Shown: piece by piece, positions 32,182 through 40,373 of the stretch
Layout: each line of letters begins with the position of its first letter
How positions within the stretch are numbered: position 1 is the first letter of the stretch
Assembly: GCF_963676285.1 (NCBI RefSeq)
Contig: NZ_OY781063.1
Span: 2,356,001-2,420,000 of the forward strand
Reading direction: 5' to 3'
Source of the DNA: an uncultured Sphaerochaeta sp.
GTDB taxonomy: Bacteria; Spirochaetota; Spirochaetia; Sphaerochaetales; Sphaerochaetaceae
DNA length: 64,000 nucleotides
Position numbers and translations under genes: made by a program
Notes under the pieces: model-generated
Seen by the model: only the letters and a program-made list of their open reading frames with translations
What the model was told of the DNA's origin: nothing
Database searches by the model: none

Positions 32182-33426
32182 ATGCCCAATACATTTGCAG
32201 ACGCTATACAGAACAGATTTTTACGATATGCAGTCATAGATACCATGAGTGATGACAAGAAGGTAGGAGAAAAACACCCCTCCACCGATGGACAATGGGA
32301 CCTGCTCAGGTTGCTGGAACAGGAGTTGCGTGACCTAGGGATCGAAGACATTCAGGTTGACGAACATGGAGTGGTCATCGGAAGGCTTCCCTCCAACATC
32401 GACCATGATGTACCGACCGTGGCCTTCATGGCCCATGTCGATACAGCCGATGATGTACCGGGCAATGGTGTAAAACCTCGGGTCATCGCCTCCTATGATG
32501 GGAATGATATCCCCCTGAACGAGGAACATACCCTCAAGGTTGAAGACAACCCTGAACTGTTGCGCTATAAGGGAGAGACCGTCATTGTGACCGATGGCAA
32601 TACACTCCTGGGTAGTGACGACAAGGCCGGCGTTGCTGAGATCATGAGTGCTGCAGAATATCTGCTCTCCCATCCTGAGATCAAGCATGGGGTGGTGGAG
32701 TTTATTTTCACCAGTGATGAAGAGACCGGTGCTGGGATGGATACATTCCCCTACGATAAGATCAGCTGTGACTACTGCTACACCATTGATGGTGGAAAAC
32801 GGTATGAGATCGAGAGTGAGTGTTTCAATGCTGCAACAGTGCGTGTTCATTTCAGCGGGGTGAGCTACCACTTTGGGGCTGCCAGGGGACGACTTGTCAA
32901 CGCACTGACCATGGCTGCCTTCTTTGTCAATGCTTTACCTCAGGCAGAGAGTCCGGAGGCCACCGATGAACGGTATGGGTACTATTGTGCACAGAGCATG
33001 AGTGGTACGAATACCGAGGTTGACCTCACCTTGTACCTTCGGGATTTTGATCTGGAGATACTCGACCGAAGAATTGAGGCAATCAAGCAGTTGGCGGCTG
33101 CTACAGAGGCGCTCTATCCAAATGGAACAGTCACTGTTGATGCAAAACACATCTACTACAACATGGCTTTAGTTGCGAAGAACAAACCTTTTGCCATGAA
33201 TAATCTTCTAAAAGCCGGAGATGAGCTGGGGTTCAAACTTGAACAAGCCCTTATCAGGGGAGGTACCGATGGTGCACGTATGGCAAATGAGAGAAATATA
33301 CCCTGTCCCAATATCTTTACCGGCGGACATAATCTTCACTCCCAGTTTGAGTGGGCTGCCCTTCCTGCGATGGAGGATGCTGCTCGCCTGATCCTGAAAA
33401 TCATAGAGATTGGTGCTGCAACATGA
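32182..33426 (+). CDS. pepT: Peptidase T (tripeptide aminopeptidase)
   Basis: A 414-residue M20B metallopeptidase that removes the N-terminal residue of tripeptides in the cytoplasm. Zinc ligands and catalytic residues are visible: FMAHVDTADDVPG (His and Asp, about 78-84), LLGSDDKAGVAEI (Asp, about 140), FTSDEETGAGMD (catalytic Glu pair, about 174) and TGGHNLHSQFEW (His, about 380). The length is close to E. coli PepT. ATG 32182 has AAGGAG 7 bp upstream; upstream ATGs at 32167 and 32107 are weaker. Its stop overlaps the next ATG by 4 bp. Confidence 0.95.
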   Translation: MPNTFADAIQNRFLRYAVIDTMSDDKKVGEKHPSTDGQWDLLRLLEQELRDLGIEDIQVDEHGVVIGRLPSNIDHDVPTVAFMAHVDTADDVPGNGVKPRVIASYDGNDIPLNEEHTLKVEDNPELLRYKGETVIVTDGNTLLGSDDKAGVAEIMSAAEYLLSHPEIKHGVVEFIFTSDEETGAGMDTFPYDKISCDYCYTIDGGKRYEIESECFNAATVRVHFSGVSYHFGAARGRLVNALTMAAFFVNALPQAESPEATDERYGYYCAQSMSGTNTEVDLTLYLRDFDLEILDRRIEAIKQLAAATEALYPNGTVTVDAKHIYYNMALVAKNKPFAMNNLLKAGDELGFKLEQALIRGGTDGARMANERNIPCPNIFTGGHNLHSQFEWAALPAMEDAARLILKIIEIGAAT

Positions 33427-34394
33427 GGCTTGCACTCTCTCTCATATTCCTTGTCCTTATCCTCTTCCCACTCTCCTCGGCGCAGCTAGTCTTCAGTCAC
33501 GATGCAACTGTGCCGCAGGAGGTGGTAGAAGGCGTGCAACGGGCACTAGAGGAAGCTCTTGTTGAGCGATTGGACGAGGAAGGTGAGCTGAGTGCTGTTC
33601 TGGAAAAAGATGAGATGGGAGAGTATGTACTCTCCCTTTCCTACGCAGGGGGGCAACTCACTTATAGACTCCTAGGCGAAGCCAGTGGGTATGAGAAGCG
33701 CCTTGCCACAGCACTCAATCACGATGGCCTTTCCCTGTTTGCATCCTTGCCTGATCTGAGGCTGACCTCTTTCTCTGGTCGTGGATATGGGGCAAAGGTT
33801 GAAAATTCTCTGTATGCAGAGGGAGATAGATTCACTGTTCTGGATGCAAGGGAGAGAGAGCAGGGAGTAGTGGTGGTCAGTGAAGCCGCTGAGGAAGAAG
33901 GTGTCTTGTTACTCTCTCAACTTTCAGGGAAACCGCTCTTCTTGGGCATGGAGCTGAGGGAGCGGGGGAATAAGAGCGTGTCACTCTCTTTTTCACTCAA
34001 CAAGGATATGGTTCCTGTCCTTGATCTTATTCATTCCTGGCCGCTTCCCATGCACCCATACGCTGTTCATTTTGGTATCGGTGCAACAGGGTCAAGCCGT
34101 ATCTATGGCAGTGTCGGGCTCTCTGCGAAGCTTCCTCTCAGCCAGCTCTCTTCTGCGCAGAACCCTCTGGTTCGTAGCCTCTCCTTTGACGCGTCAGTCT
34201 TGTTGTCTTCTGGGTATGATACCTCAATCCAGGAGATGTTTTATCAGGCATCCGGTGAATTGGGCCTCACCTATTCCCTCACCGACTGGTCGTTTTCACT
34301 CTCAGCCGGGAACCGGGTTGCTGCAAGCAATAGAGCACTTCTCGAACAAGGGCTTTTCCTCAAGCTCACAACCGCGTACACTTATACACTATGA
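33423..34394 (+). CDS. Exported beta-rich protein, unknown function
   Basis: A 323-residue protein starting at ATG 33423 inside the pepT stop (ATGA). Signal peptide MRLALSLIFLVLILFPLSSA. The first half mixes helix and strand (VVEGVQRALEEALVERLDEE). The second half is beta-rich (KSVSLSFSLNKDMVPVL, VHFGIGATGSSRIYGSVGL, SFSLSAGNRVAASN) and ends TTAYTYTL, like an outer-membrane barrel. The following lipoprotein gene starts within its stop (ATGA), so the two are tightly coupled and may work together at the outer membrane. No named family recognised. Confidence 0.6.
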   Translation: MRLALSLIFLVLILFPLSSAQLVFSHDATVPQEVVEGVQRALEEALVERLDEEGELSAVLEKDEMGEYVLSLSYAGGQLTYRLLGEASGYEKRLATALNHDGLSLFASLPDLRLTSFSGRGYGAKVENSLYAEGDRFTVLDAREREQGVVVVSEAAEEEGVLLLSQLSGKPLFLGMELRERGNKSVSLSFSLNKDMVPVLDLIHSWPLPMHPYAVHFGIGATGSSRIYGSVGLSAKLPLSQLSSAQNPLVRSLSFDASVLLSSGYDTSIQEMFYQASGELGLTYSLTDWSFSLSAGNRVAASNRALLEQGLFLKLTTAYTYTL

Positions 34395-35788
34395 AACGAC
34401 TCTTCTTGAAAGCCTGCCTTGTGCTCTTCTTGAGTTTGATGCTTGTCTCCTGTTCTTCGCTCTCCTCGCTGGTAAGGGCACAGGTAGAGGGGCTGCCTTC
34501 TTGGATATACTCACCTCAGCAGCGAAGTGGGGAGGTTTCCTTTGTGGGTAAGGGAACGGCTCCAGTTAATTATAATGCACGATTGTTGGCATACGAATCC
34601 ATTTTGGGCCAAATATCCGCGTACGTAGGCGAGGATGTGTATGACATGTATTATCGTGAACTTACCACCACCAATGCCATAGCAGATTTCAATTTGACCA
34701 TCGCAAGTGAATATACCGCCAGCGAAGGAAGAGCTGGTTTCGATGTCTATCTGCTTGCAAGAATGGATGAAGCATTGCTCAGTGGAAGACGTACCAGTGT
34801 CTACAATCAGATGATTAAGCGGGAACAGAACATTGAAGCAATCTTGGAAAAAGCTGACCAAGCCTATCGGTCAAATAATGATACCGGTGCAATCAAACAG
34901 TATTTGCAAGCTGCCATGCTGTCAGCAGAGGGGCCGGTCAGTGAGCGGAAGTTTGAAACTGAAACACTCGTTGATAAAGCAATTTCTTTTATTGAATCAC
35001 TACGGTTCAGTCTCCGTAACCAAGTGGAAGAAGAGGCGAGAGTCACCGTGTACCTACGAAGAAAGAGTCGATTACTCTCCCCCAAGGTACTCAATGCCTC
35101 CATCAATGCGACATTCCAAGCGAGAAATAGTCTCTCTGAGACTTATACCGATTTCTTGCAGTTCAATACTGCCAGCGATGGATATTTTCTGTTTATTCCC
35201 TATAACCAAGGTTTGGTGAAGGATGGCCAGATTGTCTTCTCCCTGGATCTTTCTTCAACCATCGATCAGCTGGAGGAAACTCTCTCAGTGGAACAAGTTG
35301 CAAGCATAAAAGAGGCAGTCTCTGCTATTTCAATCACGTTTCCCTATACGCTTACCTCAACCGTCTCAGGCAAGACCATTCTTTCGGAAATCCAAGAGTT
35401 CACTCAGGAAGGATCTTTGGGTAGAGGGACGCAAGCGCTACAGGTATTCAACCAGGAACTGAGTCTAGATGATATCATGGTTGAGGAGATCGATCTCAAG
35501 CAAGTAGATATCGAAAACCAACTCCCTGCACTGCAGGGAGAGGCGGACCTTGCCTTCCTTGGGAGTGTAGGAGTGGTGAGCGAACAGCAGGTGAGAGACC
35601 GATCTGTGGTGGTGGCCAGTGGGAATGTTGGTCTGTACGATTTGAAAACTGGATCCTTGCTCTTTGATACCCTCTCGGTGGAGGCGGTAGGATCAGGAGA
35701 GAGTCGTGAAGAGGCTCAACGTGTTGCTTTCTCCCGCTTTGGTTCCATCGCTGCCTACTTGCAGAGTGCTTGGTTGTTCAAACGGTGA
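34391..35788 (+). CDS. LPP20-like lipoprotein
   Basis: A 465-residue lipoprotein with signal MKRLFLKACLVLFLSLMLVS and lipobox LVSC (Cys 21). The start of the mature part, LPSWIYSPQQRSGEVSFVGKGTA, followed by an AR..A...I..QI segment, resembles the LPP20 lipoprotein family found in spirochaetes and epsilonproteobacteria. Later parts are beta-rich (RVTVYLRRKSRLLSPKV, ADLAFLGSVGVVSEQQV) with a second AR-type helix near the end (SREEAQRVAFSRFGSIAAYL). The function of the family is unknown. It overlaps the upstream gene by 4 bp and the convergent ugpQ by 11 bp. Confidence 0.62.
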   Translation: MKRLFLKACLVLFLSLMLVSCSSLSSLVRAQVEGLPSWIYSPQQRSGEVSFVGKGTAPVNYNARLLAYESILGQISAYVGEDVYDMYYRELTTTNAIADFNLTIASEYTASEGRAGFDVYLLARMDEALLSGRRTSVYNQMIKREQNIEAILEKADQAYRSNNDTGAIKQYLQAAMLSAEGPVSERKFETETLVDKAISFIESLRFSLRNQVEEEARVTVYLRRKSRLLSPKVLNASINATFQARNSLSETYTDFLQFNTASDGYFLFIPYNQGLVKDGQIVFSLDLSSTIDQLEETLSVEQVASIKEAVSAISITFPYTLTSTVSGKTILSEIQEFTQEGSLGRGTQALQVFNQELSLDDIMVEEIDLKQVDIENQLPALQGEADLAFLGSVGVVSEQQVRDRSVVVASGNVGLYDLKTGSLLFDTLSVEAVGSGESREEAQRVAFSRFGSIAAYLQSAWLFKR

Positions 35789-36497
35789 ACAAGCCCTTCA
35801 GTGCTTTTGGGTTGTTGCTGATGATTCCCATTACCCCTTGAGCAAGAAGAGATTTGGCCTCCTCTCTATCATCGACGGTCCAAGCGCAGAGCTGGTAGGT
35901 GAAGGATTTAGCCTCCATAACCTGCTCTTTTGATGGTTTCAGATAGGAGGGGTGGGTTATATGCCTTCCAAAACCATGACGGAGTATTCTAGGGACCCCA
36001 GATTCATCACCATAGATAAGGCCGGTCGGGATAGACCCTTTGCTCTTTCGTTTGAATCTGAGTAGGCTGATCGGATTGAATGAACTGACCAAACATCGGG
36101 ATTCCAGTCCGGATTGGCGAATCTGCTCAAGAAGAAGCTGCTCCACTCCAAGGTTCTTTGTACCGGGTGCCTTGATCTCAATATCATAGTAGAGGTTAGT
36201 ACCTCCCAAGGCAAAAACATCAGTGAGCAGGGGGACCTGTTCTCCATTACCAATGTCAATCTCTTTCAACTCTTGGTATGTGAGTTCTGCCACCTTGCCT
36301 GGGTGGCCTGCCACCCGCTTCAGGTCATAGTCGTGGATCACGACCAACTCGCCGCTTTTACAACGTTGTACATCCAGTTCTATTCCATCAATATGATGCT
36401 CCAGGCAGTCAGCAAAGCTGGGAAGTGTATTTTCAATGTGGTCAACTGAAGACCCTCTGTGTCCAAACAGAAGAGGCCTAGCAAATACCTGTTTCAT
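35778..36497 (-). CDS. ugpQ: Glycerophosphodiester phosphodiesterase
   Basis: A 239-residue cytoplasmic-type GDPD that hydrolyses glycerophosphodiesters to glycerol 3-phosphate and an alcohol. The TIM-barrel active site is conserved: FGHRGSSVDHIENTLPSF (His and Glu-Asn, about 11-28), GIELDVQRCKSGELVVIHD (Glu, Asp and His, about 38-56) and DIEIKAP (about 113). It has no signal peptide, consistent with UgpQ and not GlpQ. The start overlaps the nfo stop by 4 bp, so nfo-ugpQ form an operon. Its product could feed the glycerol 3-phosphate pool supplied also by glpK. Confidence 0.9.
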   Translation of the reverse strand: MKQVFARPLLFGHRGSSVDHIENTLPSFADCLEHHIDGIELDVQRCKSGELVVIHDYDLKRVAGHPGKVAELTYQELKEIDIGNGEQVPLLTDVFALGGTNLYYDIEIKAPGTKNLGVEQLLLEQIRQSGLESRCLVSSFNPISLLRFKRKSKGSIPTGLIYGDESGVPRILRHGFGRHITHPSYLKPSKEQVMEAKSFTYQLCAWTVDDREEAKSLLAQGVMGIISNNPKALKGLFTV

Positions 36498-37339
36498 TGT
36501 CTTCCTCCGAAGCGAAGATGGGCTACCTCCTCCCTCCAGAGCGTACTGTCCACCGTTTCAAGGATGAGAGGCATGTTTTCAAATCGTGCATCACTTGCAA
36601 TGTACTCAAAGGTGGCCCATCCAATGGTTCCCATACCAAGGCTTGCATGTCGGTCAAGATGACTGCCGGCACTGCTCTTTGCATCGTTTAGATGCATCCC
36701 CTTGAGGTGGGTGAGACCAATAAGGGAATCGAACTGGTCCATTACAAAATCGAATTCCTCGGGACTTTCCATGGAGTATCCTGCAGCATGGGCATGGCAG
36801 GTGTCGATGCAGAAGCCTATACGATCCCTTTTTGAGCATTGCTCATAGAGGAAGGCAAGCTCCTCAAAGGACGAGCCCAAGTTTGTGCCCTGTCCTGCAG
36901 TATTCTCTATGACTGCTATGGCATGTTCGGTTTCACTGAGGGCAATATCGATACCTTGGGCAACCAGCGAAAGGCTCGCCTTGGTATCAACGAGTCCCAA
37001 GTGGGATCCAGGGTGGAAGTTAAGAAGGCTCAATCCCAATTGCTCAACCCGCCGAAGTTCATCGATGAAGGCATCCAGGCTTTTCTTTCGTTTTTCAGGG
37101 TCAGGATTGCCTAGGTTGATAAGATAACTATCGTGTACCAGCACCTGTTGCGCTGTGAAACCTAACTCCGCCATGGTAGACTTGAACAGTTCTATGGTTT
37201 CCGTCTCCAACTCTTTGGATTTCCATTGCCGTTGGTTCTTGGTAAACATCCCGAAGGCGTTGGCTTCAAGATTGGAAGCTTGGATGACTGCGTTATGTAC
37301 GCCGCCGGCAATACTGGTATGTGGTCCTATGGTGTGCAT
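36494..37339 (-). CDS. nfo: Endonuclease IV (AP endonuclease)
   Basis: A 281-residue TIM-barrel zinc nuclease that incises DNA at abasic sites in base-excision repair. The three-metal site residues are seen in GPHTSIAGG (about 5-13), VLVHDSYLINLGNPD, FHPGSHLG, ENTAGQGTNLG, CIDTCHAHAAGY (about 177) and MHLNDAKSSAGSHLDRH (about 213-229). Length matches Nfo. The promoter has a perfect TTGACA, and its -10 lies only 6 nt before ATG 37339, with no Shine-Dalgarno, so the mRNA is probably leaderless. It is divergent from the M16C peptidase gene. Confidence 0.95.
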   Translation of the reverse strand: MHTIGPHTSIAGGVHNAVIQASNLEANAFGMFTKNQRQWKSKELETETIELFKSTMAELGFTAQQVLVHDSYLINLGNPDPEKRKKSLDAFIDELRRVEQLGLSLLNFHPGSHLGLVDTKASLSLVAQGIDIALSETEHAIAVIENTAGQGTNLGSSFEELAFLYEQCSKRDRIGFCIDTCHAHAAGYSMESPEEFDFVMDQFDSLIGLTHLKGMHLNDAKSSAGSHLDRHASLGMGTIGWATFEYIASDARFENMPLILETVDSTLWREEVAHLRFGGRQ

Positions 37340-37345
37340 AGGTGA

Positions 37346-37374
37346 ACGTTAGAGCTTGAAGCTAGGGTTGTCAA
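37346..37374 (-). promoter_or_regulatory. nfo-ugpQ promoter, apparently leaderless
   Basis: On the minus strand, consensus TTGACA (37374-37369), a 17-nt spacer and TAACGT (37351-37346); the nfo ATG follows after 6 nt. Its -35 overlaps that of the divergent promoter. Confidence 0.6.
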
Positions 37375-37396
37375 TCATCAGAACTCGTGGTAGTGT
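37368..37396 (+). promoter_or_regulatory. M16C peptidase promoter
   Basis: TTGTCA (37368-37373), a 17-nt spacer and TAGTGT (37391-37396). The -35 shares five bases with the -35 of the nfo promoter on the other strand, so the two promoters probably cannot be occupied at the same time. Confidence 0.6.
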
Positions 37397-37421
37397 CCAC
37401 CTTACATAGGAGCGAATGAGC

Positions 37422-40373
37422 ATGATACAACGGCAATGGGCCTTAGGGGATGAGCTCGCGGGCTTCCAGCTGGTGGAGATTACCCAGCTTGATGAGTATG
37501 AGGGAACCGGATACCTGTTCCGGCATATCGAGACTAGTATGGAGGTCTTTCAGCTTATCAATTCAGATAGGGAGTGTTTTTTCAGCTATGTCTTCCGGAC
37601 GCTTCCCAACAATGATTGCGGTATCGCCCATATCCTGGAACACAGTGTGTTGGCAGGAAGCCAACGCTATCCGGTAAGAGATCCATTCATGACCCTGCTC
37701 AAGGGCAGCACCAATACCTTTATGAACGCCATGACCTACCCGGATAAGACTCTGTATCCTGGTGCAAGTCCATTGAAGAAAGATTTTGAGAATCTTTTCC
37801 ATGTATATACTGATGCTGTATTCGCTCCCCTTCTTCGTGAGGAGACATTCTGGCAGGAGGGCGTACGCCTTGTTTGTGACGAGGAGAGTTGCCATTTCGA
37901 GGGAGTTGTCTACAACGAGATGCTGGGAGACAGCGCCGACCATGATTCAATCGTCGGAAAGGGCAGTATACGCTCTCTCTTTCCCGATACCCCATACTCC
38001 TTTGAGTCTGGAGGAAATCCAGAGCAGATTGTCCGTCTGGATTACCAGCAGTTCAGATCATTCTATAGCCAGTTCTATCATCCTTCAAACTGTAAGCTCT
38101 TCATGTACGGTGATCTTGAGGTAGGGGAGTATCTCTCATTTCTTGATGAGGAGTACCTAAAGACACGTGGATCACTCAAGGTAAACAGCATCTGCCCAAC
38201 ATCTGAACCCTGGAAAAAGGAGAGGAGTGTTACCCTTACCAGCCCAATGGAAGAAGGGCAGACAAAGGAAAGTGCCTCGGTTGTGTTATCCTGGGTGACC
38301 ACTGATGTAACCGATCCTTTGCAAGTCATTACCCTTTCCACGCTTGTAGACCTCTTGCTTGGGAACCAAGCGGCACCCTTGTACAAAGCTCTTCTTGATA
38401 GTGGGTTGGGCATTGACATCTCCCCTGAGAGCGGGATGAGTGCCGATTTCAGGCAGATGCCGTTTCTGGTTGGCTTTAAGGGCATAAACCCGGATTTGGC
38501 GGAGGAAGCAAAGGCTTGCATCCTGAAGGCCTTGCAGACCATTGTGAAAGAGGGTCTGGAACCTGAAATGGTTGCCTCATCTCTGAAAAGGATTCGCTTC
38601 AGACAATTGGAAATACCTGGGGGTGTTCCCAATGGGCTCAGGGCTCTTAATAGAAGTCTCCGAGGGTGGCTCTATGATCGCTCTCCCTGTGCGACGATAG
38701 AATCGGGGAAACCTCTTGAGGCACTAGAAGAGGAGCTGCACAAGGATCCCCGTTACTTTGAGAAATGGATCAAGCGCCATCTTCTGGATAATCCATACCG
38801 TTGCCTGGTTACCGTGAAACCCGATGGAGAACATCAGAAAAGACAAACGGATGCTATTGCACGATATGCGACACAGATCACGGAGTCCCTGGATAAGAAA
38901 GAGATCAAGCTTCTGCAAGAACAGAATCAGCGTTTCCTGCAGTTTGAGTTGGAAGGAGATACCCCGGAGGCATTGGCTACCATCCCACGCCTTCATCTGG
39001 AAGACCTTCCCAGTACCATCCGTCCCAATACTCACCAAGAGGTGCAGTGTGCAGGACAGCCACTCTTCATACGACCACAGTTCTGCAACCAGATAGTCTA
39101 TGCAGATTTTGCCTTTAATGTGGAAGACCTCAGCGAGCGTGAGCTGATTCTGTTGCCGTTGTACACCCGGATACTCCAGACCACTGGACTCGGGAAACTT
39201 TCCTATGCACAGGTAGCGACCAGGCTGAAACACCTCACAGGTGATTTTAATGTGTATGGTGAACTGGGTAGTGCCTGCAACAACAATGATGTGTTGACGT
39301 TGCTTTGCAGGGTCAAGACGCTGAAAGAAGATTTTGCACCTGCCATGGAGTTCATTCAGCAGCTGCTCTCTGGTGCGAATGTGGGGGATTTGAAACAACT
39401 GAAGCTGGTGCTGAATAATTTCAGGACTGATTTTGCTGATAGTGTGACCTATAGCGCCCACAGTTTTGCAAGTCTTTGCGCTGCAAGTGTATTCTCTCCC
39501 ATCCAGTGGGAAGGGGAGCAACTCTCGGGTCTCCACCAGTGGTTCTTCCTGGAGTCGATTGAAGAAAAAGACCTTCCCTCCCTTGCCCAGGAACTGGAAC
39601 AGTTGCAGAAAAAACTCTCCAACCGCAGGAGATTATTGCTGCATCTCAGCTGTGATGAAGAGTTGGTCCAGGAGCTCATTCCTGTATATGAAGGATTCAC
39701 TGAAGCCTTTACTGATATGGGAGAGATACAACCAGTATCACGCTCCTACAAGGAAGTAAGCAAGGGATCCATCCATGAGGTCCAACTCTACCGGCTTCCT
39801 GCAACCGTTAGTTATGCGGCATGGGCTATGCGAACTGAGAAGCGGGGTACCGTCTTGCAGGCTGCACAGATTCTCCTTGCAAATATCTTGACGGGCAATG
39901 ATCTGTGGGAAGTCGTTCGGGGTCAGGGCGGTGCCTATGGTGTTGCTGCAAATGCTGATGTCATGGAAGAGATTTGTGTATTTTCTACCTATAGGGATCC
40001 CCGAATTGCCGGCAGCTATCGTGATTTTATCCAGATTCTCAACAGATATGCCCAAATTGATATTGATTCCGGACATATTGAGAATGCCCTGATTGCAACC
40101 ATTGGTAGTGAACTGAGACCCCTGTCTCCCAGCCAGGATTCAATCCTCGCTTTCAGACGGTTGCTCTATCATATCAGTGATGATTTCAGGGCCATGAGGC
40201 GTCAGCATCTCTTGCAGTTGGACAGCAAGCAACTTAACGAAGGAGCGAAAGCCTTGCTCCGTGCTGCAAAGGAAGAGGACTCCTATGTAGTACTCAGTGG
40301 GGCGCAATTGCTGGAGACAGAGAAAGAGAAACACCCTATTCTCGACCGTCCCTCAATACGTCTTCCCCTTTAG
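37422..40373 (+). CDS. M16C-family zinc metalloprotease (PreP/Cym1-like)
   Basis: A 983-residue two-halves M16C peptidase, which degrades peptides inside a closed chamber. The inverted zinc motif HILEH (about residues 70-74) is followed by SVLAGSQRYPVRDPF, STNTFMNAMTYPDKT and the third-ligand region VYNEMLGDSADHD. The second half is the inactive domain and contains VRGQGGAYGV (about 850), a substrate-binding RGxGG-type loop. Length and motif spacing match PreP-like enzymes. Either ATG 37416 or 37422 is possible; 37422 is 9 bp from AGGAG. The 3' end overlaps the convergent hydrogenase-like gene by 38 bp. Confidence 0.92.
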   Translation: MIQRQWALGDELAGFQLVEITQLDEYEGTGYLFRHIETSMEVFQLINSDRECFFSYVFRTLPNNDCGIAHILEHSVLAGSQRYPVRDPFMTLLKGSTNTFMNAMTYPDKTLYPGASPLKKDFENLFHVYTDAVFAPLLREETFWQEGVRLVCDEESCHFEGVVYNEMLGDSADHDSIVGKGSIRSLFPDTPYSFESGGNPEQIVRLDYQQFRSFYSQFYHPSNCKLFMYGDLEVGEYLSFLDEEYLKTRGSLKVNSICPTSEPWKKERSVTLTSPMEEGQTKESASVVLSWVTTDVTDPLQVITLSTLVDLLLGNQAAPLYKALLDSGLGIDISPESGMSADFRQMPFLVGFKGINPDLAEEAKACILKALQTIVKEGLEPEMVASSLKRIRFRQLEIPGGVPNGLRALNRSLRGWLYDRSPCATIESGKPLEALEEELHKDPRYFEKWIKRHLLDNPYRCLVTVKPDGEHQKRQTDAIARYATQITESLDKKEIKLLQEQNQRFLQFELEGDTPEALATIPRLHLEDLPSTIRPNTHQEVQCAGQPLFIRPQFCNQIVYADFAFNVEDLSERELILLPLYTRILQTTGLGKLSYAQVATRLKHLTGDFNVYGELGSACNNNDVLTLLCRVKTLKEDFAPAMEFIQQLLSGANVGDLKQLKLVLNNFRTDFADSVTYSAHSFASLCAASVFSPIQWEGEQLSGLHQWFFLESIEEKDLPSLAQELEQLQKKLSNRRRLLLHLSCDEELVQELIPVYEGFTEAFTDMGEIQPVSRSYKEVSKGSIHEVQLYRLPATVSYAAWAMRTEKRGTVLQAAQILLANILTGNDLWEVVRGQGGAYGVAANADVMEEICVFSTYRDPRIAGSYRDFIQILNRYAQIDIDSGHIENALIATIGSELRPLSPSQDSILAFRRLLYHISDDFRAMRRQHLLQLDSKQLNEGAKALLRAAKEEDSYVVLSGAQLLETEKEKHPILDRPSIRLPL

